Origin: Adiantum capillus-veneris
Lineage: Eukaryota; Streptophyta; Polypodiopsida; Polypodiales; Pteridaceae
Direction of reading: 5' to 3'
Length of the DNA stretch: 60,000 nt
Assembly: GCA_014529385.2 (NCBI GenBank)
Contig: CM043942.1
Location: 1,158,501-1,218,500 of the forward strand
In this document: positions 11,781 through 22,143 of the stretch, piece after piece
Layout of the letters: the number at the start of each line of letters is the position of its first letter
Numbering within the stretch: position 1 is the stretch's first letter
Notes under the pieces: model-generated
The model's database searches: none
What the model saw: the letters and a program-made list of their open reading frames with translations, nothing else
What the model was told of the DNA's origin: nothing
Translations under genes and position numbers: made by a program

Positions 11781-11791
11781 CCCACCCTATC

Positions 11792-12097
11792 TGTTATAGA
11801 ATTGACATTTTAGTATTTATTGCAGCTGACAGGTGGAAAAGACCTTACCAAGCTAGGCTACTGCAAAAGGATATTATGTTTATGTATATTTGATTATTCA
11901 AGTGCTCTTTATGAGCTTTGGCCATTTATGACCGGCCAGCCAGTTTGTACTCACTTTGACCATTCAAGAATCTATAAATTAAATACGTGCAAGAGGAAAA
12001 TGGTCACTCTTGCACGGGGGGAGATTGCACCTAGTGTGTGTTCTTCTTCTCACCTCTCCTCTCTTCTCTCTCGCTGTGCCGGCGTAGCACTCCGCTC
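11792..12097 (+). repeat. LTR of a second copia-like element, left part
   Basis: It begins TGTTATAGAATTGACA and includes CTCTTTATGAGCTTTGGCCA, CACTTTGACCATTCAAGAATC, TATAAATTAAATACGTGCAAGAG and GGGGGGAGATTGCACC. The same order is found at 44105-44420. The copia element at 12098-17474 is inserted in it, and the LTR resumes at 17475/17480. Confidence 0.7.
12093..12097. repeat. Target site duplication CGCTC (left) of the copia element
   Basis: CGCTC directly before the 5' LTR TGTTGAG is repeated at 17475-17479 directly after the 3' LTR end TTTACA. A 5-bp duplication is the normal copia integration footprint. Confidence 0.95.
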
Positions 12098-12419
12098 TGT
12101 TGAGATGTCGAGCTCTACACCTTGAGCTGGCATCCACTACGGGTCTTGGCCGCTTACGGCATTTACTCACTGGCGCGTTAGGTGACCGACACGGAGGATC
12201 TCTGCCAGTGATTCTATAGCTGGACTACACTTATAGTGCCAGCCTAGTACGCTTCTAGCGAGTTCACACTTAGTGACCACATGTACATATGTGCTACTTT
12301 TCAGCTTTAGCACTTAGTCATTTTGTACTCTCTTTTCTGTGAAGAAGAAGAAGAAGCTTTCCATCTTTGTGTGCTTTGTGCTTGTCTTGTGTAGCTCTCT
12401 TGAATCCTCATTCTTTACA
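12098..12419 (+). repeat. Copia 5' LTR
   Basis: It runs TGTTGAGATGTCGAGC to TCATTCTTTACA. It ends immediately before the primer site. Confidence 0.97.
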
Positions 12420-12431
12420 TGGTATCAGAGC
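12420..12431 (+). other. Copia primer binding site
   Basis: TGGTATCAGAGC directly follows the LTR. It is complementary to the 3' end of plant initiator methionine tRNA, the usual primer in plant copia elements. Confidence 0.95.
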
Positions 12432-12539
12432 CTGGTGCAGGCAAGAGAGGCTAAGAGAGCAAGAGCATCACAATCCCTTCGTTCGCAATCCACGACCAGA
12501 TGCTGAAGGCGCCTCGCGCAGCGAAAAAAATTTTAGGGG

Positions 12540-12737
12540 TTTTTCGCACAAGTTTCTAAACAGGTCTCCAAAGTGCAGTATACAGAGATTTACTGTACAA
12601 GTACAGTGGTTGTATGTACGCTTGATTGTGGACACTCGTTTTTCGCACAAGTTTCTGAACAGGTCTCCAAAGTGCAGTATACAGAGATTTACTGTACAAG
12701 TACAGTGGTTGTATGTACGCTTGATTGTGGACACTCG
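12540..12737. repeat. 99-bp tandem duplication in the copia leader
   Basis: Units 12540-12638 and 12639-12737 both run TTTTTCGCACAAGTTTCT to GATTGTGGACACTCG and differ at about one base. The duplication lies between primer site and gag, where packaging signals are expected. Confidence 0.95.
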
Positions 12738-12831
12738 TTGAGTGTAGAAAGCATTACAGGAACCACGACAGCAGGTTCAGCAGATTTGCAGGTTTTTGCA
12801 GATTGCAGCTATTTTGTCTTAGTGCTTCAAG

Positions 12832-15175
12832 ATATCTGACGGTTTCAGTCAGATTGTTACTGAGAAGCTTGAGAAAAATAACTACCCTGCATGGAAGTTC
12901 AGAATAACAAATTTCCTAAAAGGAAAAGGTTATTGGGACTATGTAGAAGGAGACAATGAAAAGGAACCAGAGATTCCCGAGGCAAATGCTACAGCAGAAC
13001 AAAGGAAAGCTTTGAGGGACTGGCAACAAGGCCAGAGCAAAGTGATGTATTGGCTTTCTATGAGCATCACAGATGGCATGATGGGCTATCTACAGGATGC
13101 TGAAACCCCCGCCATTGCATGGAAAAACTTAGGCAGAGTGTTCGAGGTGAACACCAAGGCCAGGAAGCTTCAACTAAAGTCGGAGCTAAATCAGGTTAAG
13201 AGGAACAACCTCTCCATCAATGATTATGATTTGAAGATCAAGAGTATCATTGAGGCTCTTGGATCTATTAAAGTCTCAGTGGAAGACGATGACATTGTCC
13301 GTGCATGCTTGGATGGTCTAGGAGATGAGTATGTACATTTTAGGTCTTCCATGAATACAAGAGACGACATCCCCGTGTTCCAAGATTTGATTTCTATGCT
13401 TATTCTTGAGGAGAAGAACCTTGACACATCTTCTTCTCATGGCAGAAATAATTCTGAACAGGCCTTCTATTCTAACTCCAACAGAGGTAGAGGTAGAGGT
13501 CGTGGTCGAGGCCCAAGGGGTTGCAGGGGCCAATTTTTGGAAGGTCAATCAAATCAAAACAATACAAGTGGCAGGGGAAACCAGTCTCAAGGCAGGGGGA
13601 GTCAAAGAGGTCGTGGTGCAGGATCAAGCAGGCAGCAACATACTCCAGATAGTAGAGAATGTTGGACTTGTGGTGAAAGAGGTCACATGTCACGTGACTG
13701 TCCAAAGGGAAAAGCAAGTAGAAAGAGAGAACAGGGCAACTATGCATCTACTAGCAGAGATGCAGATGACAGCAAAAACGAGCGCATGTTTGTTATGCAA
13801 CATGTAATGAATACAATGACTGCAGAGAATTCCACCCAAGATGATGTTTGGTATGTGGATTCAGGTGCCTCTAATCACATGACATCTCGTGGAGAGTGGT
13901 TTAGAGATATGCGCAAACCAGATGTGTCAGGCTATGTGCAGACAGGAGATGACACAGCTCACCCCATTGCTCATGTTGGGGACATACCTCTAAATACGAA
14001 GAGTGGGAAATCAAAGTACTTAGCAGATGTACTTCATGTCCCAAACATTACAAAGAATCTTGTTTCTGTTGGACAAATGGTTGAGCAGGGTTTGCAGGTT
14101 CGCTTCAATCCAAATGGCTGTTATGTAGAAGATTTCCAGAATGGTTGTGAGCTGATCACAGAGGGAAAATGTGTGGGCAGAATGTTTACGCTGAATGTAG
14201 ACATGCCTGAGGTAAAAGCTGCATTATTTGCACAGGGCACAGGTGTTGTGGCTGATGTTGACATTTGGCACAAACGCATTGGCCATGTCAATGAGCAGAG
14301 ATTGCGCAGCATGCAATCAAAACAGATTGTAAAAGGTTTGCCCAAATTCAAGGTGGATGGTATGCATAAAGTGTGTGCAGCATGCCAGTTTGGAAAACAG
14401 TCAAAGGGCTCATTTCCACATGAGCGCAATGTATGTAAAAAGCCACTTGAGGTGGTGCACACAGATGTTTGGGGTCCAACCGATACTGCAAGTATACATG
14501 GTTGCAGGTATTATGTCTCTTTCATTGATGACCATACAAGGAAAGTATGGGTCTACTTCATGCGTAACAAAAGTGAAGTGTTTGGTCACTTTCAAGACTT
14601 CAAAGTCATGATTGAGAAGGAGACAGATATGCAAATCAAGACATTGAGGTCAGATGGAGGGGGAGAGTACTTCTCCAATGATTTTTCAGATTTTCTGCGA
14701 ATGCATGGTATACACAGGCAGTTTACATGCAGATATACTCCACAGCAGAATAGGGTCGCAGAAAGGAAAAACAGGCACATTGCAGAGGTTGCACGTGCAT
14801 TGATGAATGAGAAGAACATGCCTCATCATTTCTGGGCTGAAGCTGTAAATACAGCTGTGTACATTATGAACAGGACACCTACAGCTGCGGTGCATGATGT
14901 AACACCTGAGGAAAAGTTTACAGGTATAAAGCCTGATTTGGAACACTTGAAAGTGTTTGGCTGCATAGCTTACGTGCATGTACCAGATGAGTTGCGTAGA
15001 AAATTGGATCCTAAAGCAGAGAAATGTATTCTTGTGGGATATTCCCTTGAACAAAAGGGGTACAGGTGCTACAATCCTACTACACGAGAATTACGAGTGA
15101 GCAGAGATGTAGTCTTTGATGAGATGAGCAGCTGGTACAGTAATGCACATGGCACTATTGGGGCTATGTCAAAGA
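12832..15175 (+). pseudogene. Copia gag-protease-integrase (polyprotein N-terminal half)
   Basis: The frame is open from AAG-ATA-TCT-GAC-GGT (12829-12843), where the expected start codon appears to be ATA instead of ATG. It continues KLEKNNYPAWKFR, a typical copia Gag start. A canonical zinc knuckle CWTCGERGHMSRDC lies near 13664. Protease WYVDSGASNHMT follows at about 13850, then the pre-integrase domain with H-C residues. The integrase core has HTDVWGP (14458), LRSDGGGEY (about 14650) and VAERKNR (about 14755), giving the D,D,E triad. The product would process, package and integrate the element. A one-base shift near 15160 ends the frame at 15198, although the true continuation is in frame 3 (VRPQSQVL). 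An RGRGRG-rich tract lies before the knuckle. Confidence 0.93.
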
Positions 15176-17180
15176 TGATGTGGTTGTACAAAATGTGAGG
15201 CCACAGTCACAGGTTTTGAGTGGACCACAAGAGTCCTCTTCTCGTGGCTCTGTTGAGAAATCATGGAATGGTAGACTACGTACGCAGGTTACTCCACCAA
15301 TAGGTACAGGGAATGTATCACGAAAAGGAAAGGAAAAGGTTGATGAACCTCCCTTTATGGTTGATGCATCATCAGGTTTTTCACATGTAGACATGGATTC
15401 AGATGGTTCTGAAAAAAGTCTTGATGAGGAATTTGGAATTCCGGCTGTCAGGACACCTGGTGTAAGGAAAGTACAAGAAGATGCTAGAGGGCAAAGGAGT
15501 GACCCAGGACCGCGCAGATCTAATAGAGTCAGAAATCCAGTTCAGAAATTGACTTATGATGGGTATCTAGCGCATCACCAAGCCTACATGGCTAAGGTGA
15601 TGCAGGATGTGGAGCCCACATGTTTTGAGGATGCAGTTGGAAATGTGCATTGGGATGATGCAATGAATGAAGAGATGGCTGCATTGGAAGCAAATGACAC
15701 ATGGGAGTTGGTGCCATTGCCAAGTGGCAAGAAAGCTATTGGCTGTAAATGGGTGTATAAAACCAAGCATAAGGCTGATGGTAACATTGAGCGTCACAAG
15801 GCAAGGCTGGTCGCAAAGGGTTATGCACAGACGTATGGCATAGACTATGAGGAGACCTTTGCTCCAGTGGCAAAGATGACGACAGTGAGAGCTGTCATAG
15901 CAGTGGCTGCATCTAGAGGATGGATTATGCATCAAATGGATGTAAAGAATGCCTTCTTGAATGGTGAGTTGCAAGAGGAAGTGTATATGGATCAGCCACC
16001 TGGTTATGTCGATCCAGGTTACCCAGATTATGTATGCAGACTTCTCAAAGCTTTGTATGGTTTGAAGCAGGGCTCTAGAGCATGGTATGACAGGATTGCC
16101 AAGTATCTTGTCAGTATTGGTTTTAGGAGAGCTCATGCTGATCATTCACTCTATGTACGTGAGAGTGATGTGGGGATTGTGGTCATTACCATATATGTAG
16201 ATGACCTTATTATTGTTGGTGACAATGCTATGGAGATTGACCATGTGAAGGGTCTTCTCAAACAGGAGTTTGAAATGAAAGATTTAGGCGAGTTGCGCTA
16301 CTTCCTTGGCATTGAAGTGATCAGGACTCCAGAGGGTGTATGGCTATCACAGAGACAGTATGCTTTGGACATGTTGTCAAAGTATGGTATGGCTGATTGT
16401 AAGCCAATTTCTATTCCCCTGGATGTGAATGCAAAGCTGAGTGCAGAGAAGGGTGATGTTGTTGAGGATGTCAACATGTACAGGAAGATTGTGGGTAGTC
16501 TAATCTACTTGACTATCACGAGGCCAGACTTGAGCTACACAGTAGGCTTGGAGAGTCAGTTCATGCAACTTCCGAGGAAGCCACATTTGGATGGAGTACG
16601 ACGCACACTTAGGTATGTGCAAGGTACTCTTGACTACGCATTGTTCTATGCAGCAGATGCACCATTAACATTGTATGGGTATACAGATGCAGATTGGGCA
16701 GGTAGCATTGTTGATAGGAGATCTACGAGTGGCTTCATGTTCTCTTTTGGGAGTGCTGCTGTTACTTGGAGCAGCAAAAAGCAGCCTACGGTTGCTTTAT
16801 CAAGCACAGAGGCCGAGTACAGAGGTGCAGCAGTTGCGGCGTGCGAGGTAGCTTGGCTACGCACATTACTTGAGGACTTGGGAGTGCAGGTGGACCAGCA
16901 GATTTTCATCCATTGTGACAACCTCAGCAGCATGCAGTTGGCTAGGAACCCAGTGTTCCATGCCAGGACCAAACACATAGAGGTCCATTACCACTACGTT
17001 CGAGAGCGAGTGTTGGCGGGCGACATCGACTTGGTCTACGTCAGCACAGAGGAGCAGATAGCGGATATCTTTACCAAGGCCCTCGGAGCTGAGAAGATTC
17101 GACGTTTCCGGACTATGCTTGGACTCTGCGACATGCAGAGCTCGAGGGGGAGTGTTGAGATGTCGAGCTCTACACCTTGA
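15160..17180 (+). pseudogene. Copia reverse transcriptase-RNase H (polyprotein C-terminal half)
   Basis: The frame has no stop from about 15160 to 17180. RT hallmarks are WVYKTKHKADG, RLVAKGYAQ, DVKNAFLNGEL, YGLKQGSRAWY and the catalytic YVDDLIIVG near 16195. RNase H shows YTDADWAGS, STEAEYRGA, HCDNLSSMQLARNP, RTKHIEVHYHYVRE and ADIFTKAL. The stop lies inside the 3' LTR, so the last residues are LTR-encoded. It is normally part of one polyprotein with gag-PR-IN and is separated here only by the frameshift. The catalytic residues look intact. Confidence 0.95.
17138..17152 (+). other. Copia polypurine tract
   Basis: AGCTCGAGGGGGAG directly precedes the 3' LTR start at 17153. It overlaps the end of the RNase H frame. 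Confidence 0.85.
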
Positions 17181-17474
17181 GCTGGCATCCACTACGGGTC
17201 TTGGCCGCTTACGGCATTTACTCACTGGCGCGTTAGGTGACCGACACGGAGGATCTCTGCCAGTGATTCTACAGCTGGACTACACTTATAGTGCCAGCCT
17301 AGTACGCTTCTAGCGAGTTCACACTTAGTGACCGCATGTACATATGTGCTACTTTTCAGCTTTAGCACTTAGTCATTTTGTACTCTCTTTTCTGTGAAGA
17401 AGAAGAAGAAGCTTTCCATCTTTGTGTGCTTTGTGCTTGTCTTGTGTAGCTCTCTTGAATCCTCATTCTTTACA
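17153..17474 (+). repeat. Copia 3' LTR
   Basis: 322 bp, the same length as the 5' LTR and differing from it at about two sites. It is followed by the TSD CGCTC. Confidence 0.97.
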
Positions 17475-17479
17475 CGCTC

Positions 17480-17657
17480 TAGGAGGTGCGCCTACACGCG
17501 TTCGATCACTCTCTCCCACTCTTTATCTCTCTCTGTTCGCGTATAGCGTTGATTATGTGCTCGTGGATTCTCCAGGTATGGAGATTTGTCCGTTTTATGG
17601 CTTGCAATATATTTTTTTCAGTATTTTGCAGGGCTCTCCACGCCTCAGGTTGTAGCA
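17480..17657 (+). repeat. LTR of the second copia-like element, right part
   Basis: It resumes the LTR broken at 12097 (TCTCTCCCACTCTTTATCTC... to CAGGTTGTAGCA). A primer-site sequence follows at 17659, which marks this as a 5' LTR end. Confidence 0.6.
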
Positions 17658-17658
17658 G

Positions 17659-17670
17659 TGGTATCAGAGC
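17659..17670 (+). other. Primer binding site of the interrupted element
   Basis: TGGTATCAGAGC, the Met-tRNA type site, lies one base after the LTR end GTAGCA. It is the second such site in this nest and shows that a second LTR element once started here. Confidence 0.75.
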
Positions 17671-20600
17671 ACAAGGCCACGCTCTGGGTAACAAACAAAT
17701 CAAAGGAATCCACAACTGGATATCCGAGCAAGTTCTATGATTTGCTTCGAGGAACATAGATTCTTGCGAATTTTGCACTACAGATAAGTTTTTCTTTAAT
17801 TTTTTCTACTCCATTAAATTTTGTTGTTTGATCTCTCTTTGATTCTAGCAAAATCTTTGAAGACTTTAACGTTAATCTTTCATTAATTTGTGATTAATAT
17901 TAGAGATTCGATTAGATAGCAGAAGTAACAATATTTTATTTAATAAGCACATCAAATAAATATATCGATAAAAACTAGTTAACATAATAGTAGCAACATG
18001 TATTTTACCTTGAGTGCTTACATGTGGGTTGAAAACAGTAGGTGTTTGAAGTGTAAAAATCGTCAAGTTGTAATAGGTTTGCATATAATTGCCAAGATAT
18101 GGAGATGTCAATCGAAGAAAGGGAAGCACATTATCATATTATAGGATTAGATATGGAAAGGAAAAAGGAAAATTCAATGTTCTATGATATTGTCGAACCA
18201 TAAACACTCATATTAAGCGATTGATTAAGATTAGCAGCGAATTAAGGTCTTCAAAGGATAACGAGGGATCACATTAACACAAAATCCAAAAATGGTTGTG
18301 TCAAAGGGCAATAGTGATGATGTTGGCTCGTAGCTGGGAGACCATGTCTTGTACAAGGCGCGCATCATTTTTTGTGTGAAATGACGCAGCCTGATAGACT
18401 ATAAGCCCCTTCTTGCCTTCATGAGCAACAGAAAGGGAGTGGAAGGTCTCTGCATTCCGGAGGCTCACAGAAGGGGAGGTCCGTGGCGGCATCCTTTGTA
18501 TATGAATGAGTAGCGAGTCAAGGAGTTGTCAGCCTCTGTGGGTGGCACATCTTGCAAACTCCCTGACTTCGCATCCGCCTCTGCTACCCTCTTCCCTTAC
18601 CTCACGTCCGTGCCATTGGCTTGCCGGAGGGTGAACGCACTACAGCCTAAGCATAAGCATGGGATGGAAGCTGTCATTTGGCCTGCACCACTCGTGTGCC
18701 CATGCAAACCGGAGATGCATTCCCTTCCATGCAACACTTCGACCGTAGCTTTTTAATCACCAACCCTCAATCTCTCACTCTTTACCCGTCACCTCTATCC
18801 TTAGCCGCGCCAAAGAAAATGGCTCACCCCCCTCAATCTATTTGAGCGCCCAGAACGTCCTAATTACTGGCCAACTTCCCTCTCGTTCTCACTCTCTCCT
18901 CCACTAGCCGCCATGCGGCATTTGCGGATGTGGTCACTTAGCAAGCCGCAGTCCGCGCTCGCCTCTCTCTCCCTTTCCTCGCCTAACAACTACACGCACA
19001 CCCTTTTTGGTTGCATGGGGTGGCTGCCAACCACACACAGTTGCTTGCGCTCTTAGTACACACCTCAACAGAATTTTCAACCTCCAGCATTTACGCCTGT
19101 CATTATAAGAGGCTTCTCAGAGGATATCCATGCAGTGTCATCAACCTAATTAAGAAACACTTGGGTGGCCAAGGTACCAAAAGAATACACCGGGTTGATG
19201 CTCACAACAAATTGGGCCCTGCATGCCGCTTTCAGTCCTCCTCTCCTCAAAGGCCATCAGGATGTCAGCATCGTAGCATCCCCCTGGCTAGCACACCTTG
19301 TATACCGCCAACCTGGCCTTGAAAGCAAAGGCACACAGGTCTTGTTGGAACACTCAAATCGAGATACACGCACGCACATATCCATGATTCTCTCAAGCCA
19401 CCCTTTTGCTGATTACTGGCGGACCCCCCAGCCCTTTGATGACCTCCTGCTGAGCTGCTGGCCGCCAACGGCCCCTTCTGATCGAAGCTCCCTTGCTCTC
19501 TTGCAGATCCACTCTTCTGCTCCCCCTTCCTTTGGCATTGGTTTCCTTTTTCGCGACGACGGCTCCACGTGTGCGATACCCTCGCCACCATTGCAGGCAA
19601 CTTATATTTAAAAAAAAAAAAAAAAACAAATTTTCCATTTCCCCCTTTAATAATTTGAACCACTCGTGGTTCCCACCCATCTTCTGCCATGTAACCCTCC
19701 TCAAGCTCTGGTAGCACACAAAGTGTGCACCACTCTTTGACACCTCATTTTATTTTAGTGCCCAGACTTTGGATTAGATCCACAAGGAGTGTATCAGCCT
19801 GCTCTCATATCTCTCCTCATGGCAGCAAGTTCCACGGCACCATCGGGCATCATCAGTTCAACTCATGGATACGACTGGATCTCATTGGTACCAATGATCC
19901 CATACATATTTCAATTATCAAACTGTCGCAATCTAGAAGGGCCTCTACGATCGAGCAACCTATCACATGGCTTTGCAATTCCTCATCTTCTCATGACTCT
20001 CAAGATTTCCCGATCTCAAGGTCTACATGAAGCTACAAAATCCTCTAGAGGATTGGCCTCACCCACATGGCACGATACTACAATGTATTAAACCATTTTA
20101 TTCGCTCGCGCTCGTCATTGTAAAGTTGAATTAGCATCTAAGATGCCCAATTGTCCTTAGACTTTGAAATTAGGCAATATTAATGTGTATTGATAAAAGC
20201 AAATAATTCAATCACTCTCTTCGATAGCTAGTATTAGGCTCTTATTGATCTTTTTACGTAGTCATTTTACTTATAATTTGTGACTTCTTATGGCACAATT
20301 TCCATGTTTTTTTCCCCCCCCAATGAGTATGCAGCACGATTTTCCCAAGTACTTCACCCATTTTTAGCTATCTCGTCAGCATTGTATTTGAAGTTGATTA
20401 ACACTTTTGATTGGGTTAATTACAAAATATTGTACGACCATATCTACACACGCTCCTACTCTAAGAGCGGTTTGTGATAACCACCTTTGCAAACTCATAT
20501 AGTTACTGCTATGACTCATACTACATGATTATTTTGTGCCTCCTTCCATCTACCGAGGTTGTCAACTGTCATAAACTCATTTGTAGGGCTTAAAATTTGT

Positions 20601-20861
20601 TGCACTTATAAAACAGTGAAGATTTTCTTGCTCCTTGTTATATTTTACTAGTTGCTAATTACATATCATTGATCAACACCCTCACCTTTCTTAGTTTTTG
20701 CACAATTTTATTTTATTTTGGCAATACAAGTCTCTGCCTTGATTGACCTTAATCAAATGATTTTTCTCATCTGTTTTTGTTACATTTCTCTAACTCATTT
20801 AAGGATTCACAAAAACTGATGCAGATCATAATGTGAGGACGTCAGATAAGTCATCTTTTAA
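17671..20861. other. 3.2 kb without recognised genes, inside the nest
   Basis: It should be the internal region of the element whose LTR ends at 17657, yet no gag or pol motifs are seen on either strand. Open frames up to 148 aa (for example 19165-19611) have no recognised family. A run of 17 A lies at 19610-19626. No matching 3' LTR was found before element A resumes near 20862, so the insertion is truncated, rearranged or a noncoding LTR derivative. Confidence 0.5.
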
Positions 20862-22044
20862 CTTTTATTTGCAGTTTCATTCGAGTTTACTAAGAGCAGG
20901 CTTTCCCCATTTTTTCCATATCTCTTTGGTCGCAATGGCAATTTCTGTCCCACTATCTAATATAGAAACCGTCTTTACTCCTTTGTACTCAAGTGGTAAG
21001 GTGGTGTTTCCTTCGTCTTCTTCACAGTAGTCACACACCTTATTTACCGGTACTGGCTTTGTCTGTGGCTTCTTAGGCGAGGTGTCATCTATGTTTTTGT
21101 CCGCAAGTTGATCATGTGAAGGGATTTTCAACCCCATCTTTTCTAGGTGTTTGCCCATTTGGCCCCATAGATGCGGTCTAATTTTTAGTAGTTCTAAGAG
21201 ATAAAGTGTACATTGTATAGGAGAAGACATCAATTCATGCAAGCTCTTGGTATCCATCATTTTTGGTGTGGCTTTCCACTGAGAAGGAACCATTTTAACC
21301 TCCAATTTTGTTTCAAGTTCTCCTATGAAAGATGGCAATGTCTGTAGAGAACGTGGTTTGCTCTCTTCAGATGCGACAGACCCGACATCCCCGTAAAGAG
21401 ATCGTATATCCCTTGGGAAGAATTCATGATCCATGTTTATCTCAGGGATAGATGCTGACTATAAGGTAGCACTACCATCTTTTTGGTTTCTAATCGATTC
21501 CCATAAGGATTGTGGCCACGGTTCTTCTAACTCCGGAATAGGCATCACTGCTTGTGAGCCCACCCCATCTGTGGTATTGGCTACTTCCTTGTATCTAAAG
21601 GTTCCTCAACTATCGGCTCTTCCTCTTTGTTTACAATACCATGACTTTCCATTTCCTGAACTTTTTCACGGATTAGCACCTCCGTTTTGGGAGCATCTGG
21701 AACTGGTTCCATAAGAGCTTGGGCCTTTCGGATGAGCTCCTTGACATTTGCAACCTCTCTTTTTCATACCCCGGATGAGGATACGTCAGCCATCTATCCT
21801 CTTAGGTTTGGTTGTTCTTTAACCTAGTATCATAAGATTTCAAGATCGCATCCAAAGGTTCAAAGACTTTGTCGACCAAGACTGAACCTCCCGAGTTAGT
21901 CTTTGACTCTTTAGGTCGCTTTGCGTTGTTTTTCCTTTCTTGCTCTTGTCGAAGCTGCTCTCTTGTTTGATTTGGTTCAATTTCCAAAGCCGCTTTCTCC
22001 TTCAGCCTCTTCAATTTCATTTTATCCCTTTTGGCTTTCCACAA
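20862..22044 (-). pseudogene. Element A gag C-terminal region and retropepsin start
   Basis: The frame at 22044-21802 is lysine/glutamate-rich and ends SGGSVL-DKV-E-LDAILKSYD-RLKNNQT, matching element B. The frame from 21434 carries SLQTLPSFIGELETK and PVPVNKVCDYCEEDEGNTTL, then ILDSGTEIAIATKEIW, the aspartic protease active site (DSG). The domain ends abruptly near 20862, where similarity to element B stops and the inserted sequence begins, so the second half of the protease (IIMGRPF in element B) is absent here. Confidence 0.8.
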
Positions 22045-22143
22045 TTATCTTCCTGTTCTCACCGATATGTTCTCATTTTTTGTTTGGGCAGGCAATGTGG
22101 CTTCTTCAGCTGGTTTGTTTTTGACAGCCTTTTGAGCTTGAGC

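Larger units (their letters stand above)
12098..17474 (+). mobile_element. Complete Ty1/copia retrotransposon, 5377 bp
   Basis: Both LTRs are 322 bp and differ at two positions that I can see (near 12226/17281 and 12276/17332), so the insertion is recent. It has a Met-tRNA type primer site, gag, protease, integrase, RT and RNase H in the copia order, a PPT, and a perfect 5-bp TSD. The coding region is nevertheless defective: the expected initiator reads ATA and a frameshift separates integrase from RT. It would therefore need trans help to move, or was copied from a defective parent. Confidence 0.97.

Noticed and set aside
15150-15200. Programmed frameshift between copia integrase and RT
   Set aside because: Plant copia elements normally use one ORF and no slippery heptamer or structure is evident; a simple indel is likelier.
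19165-19611. 148-aa plus-strand frame
   Set aside because: No motif, proline/serine-rich, overlapped by similar-sized frames on the other strand and ending at a poly(A) run.
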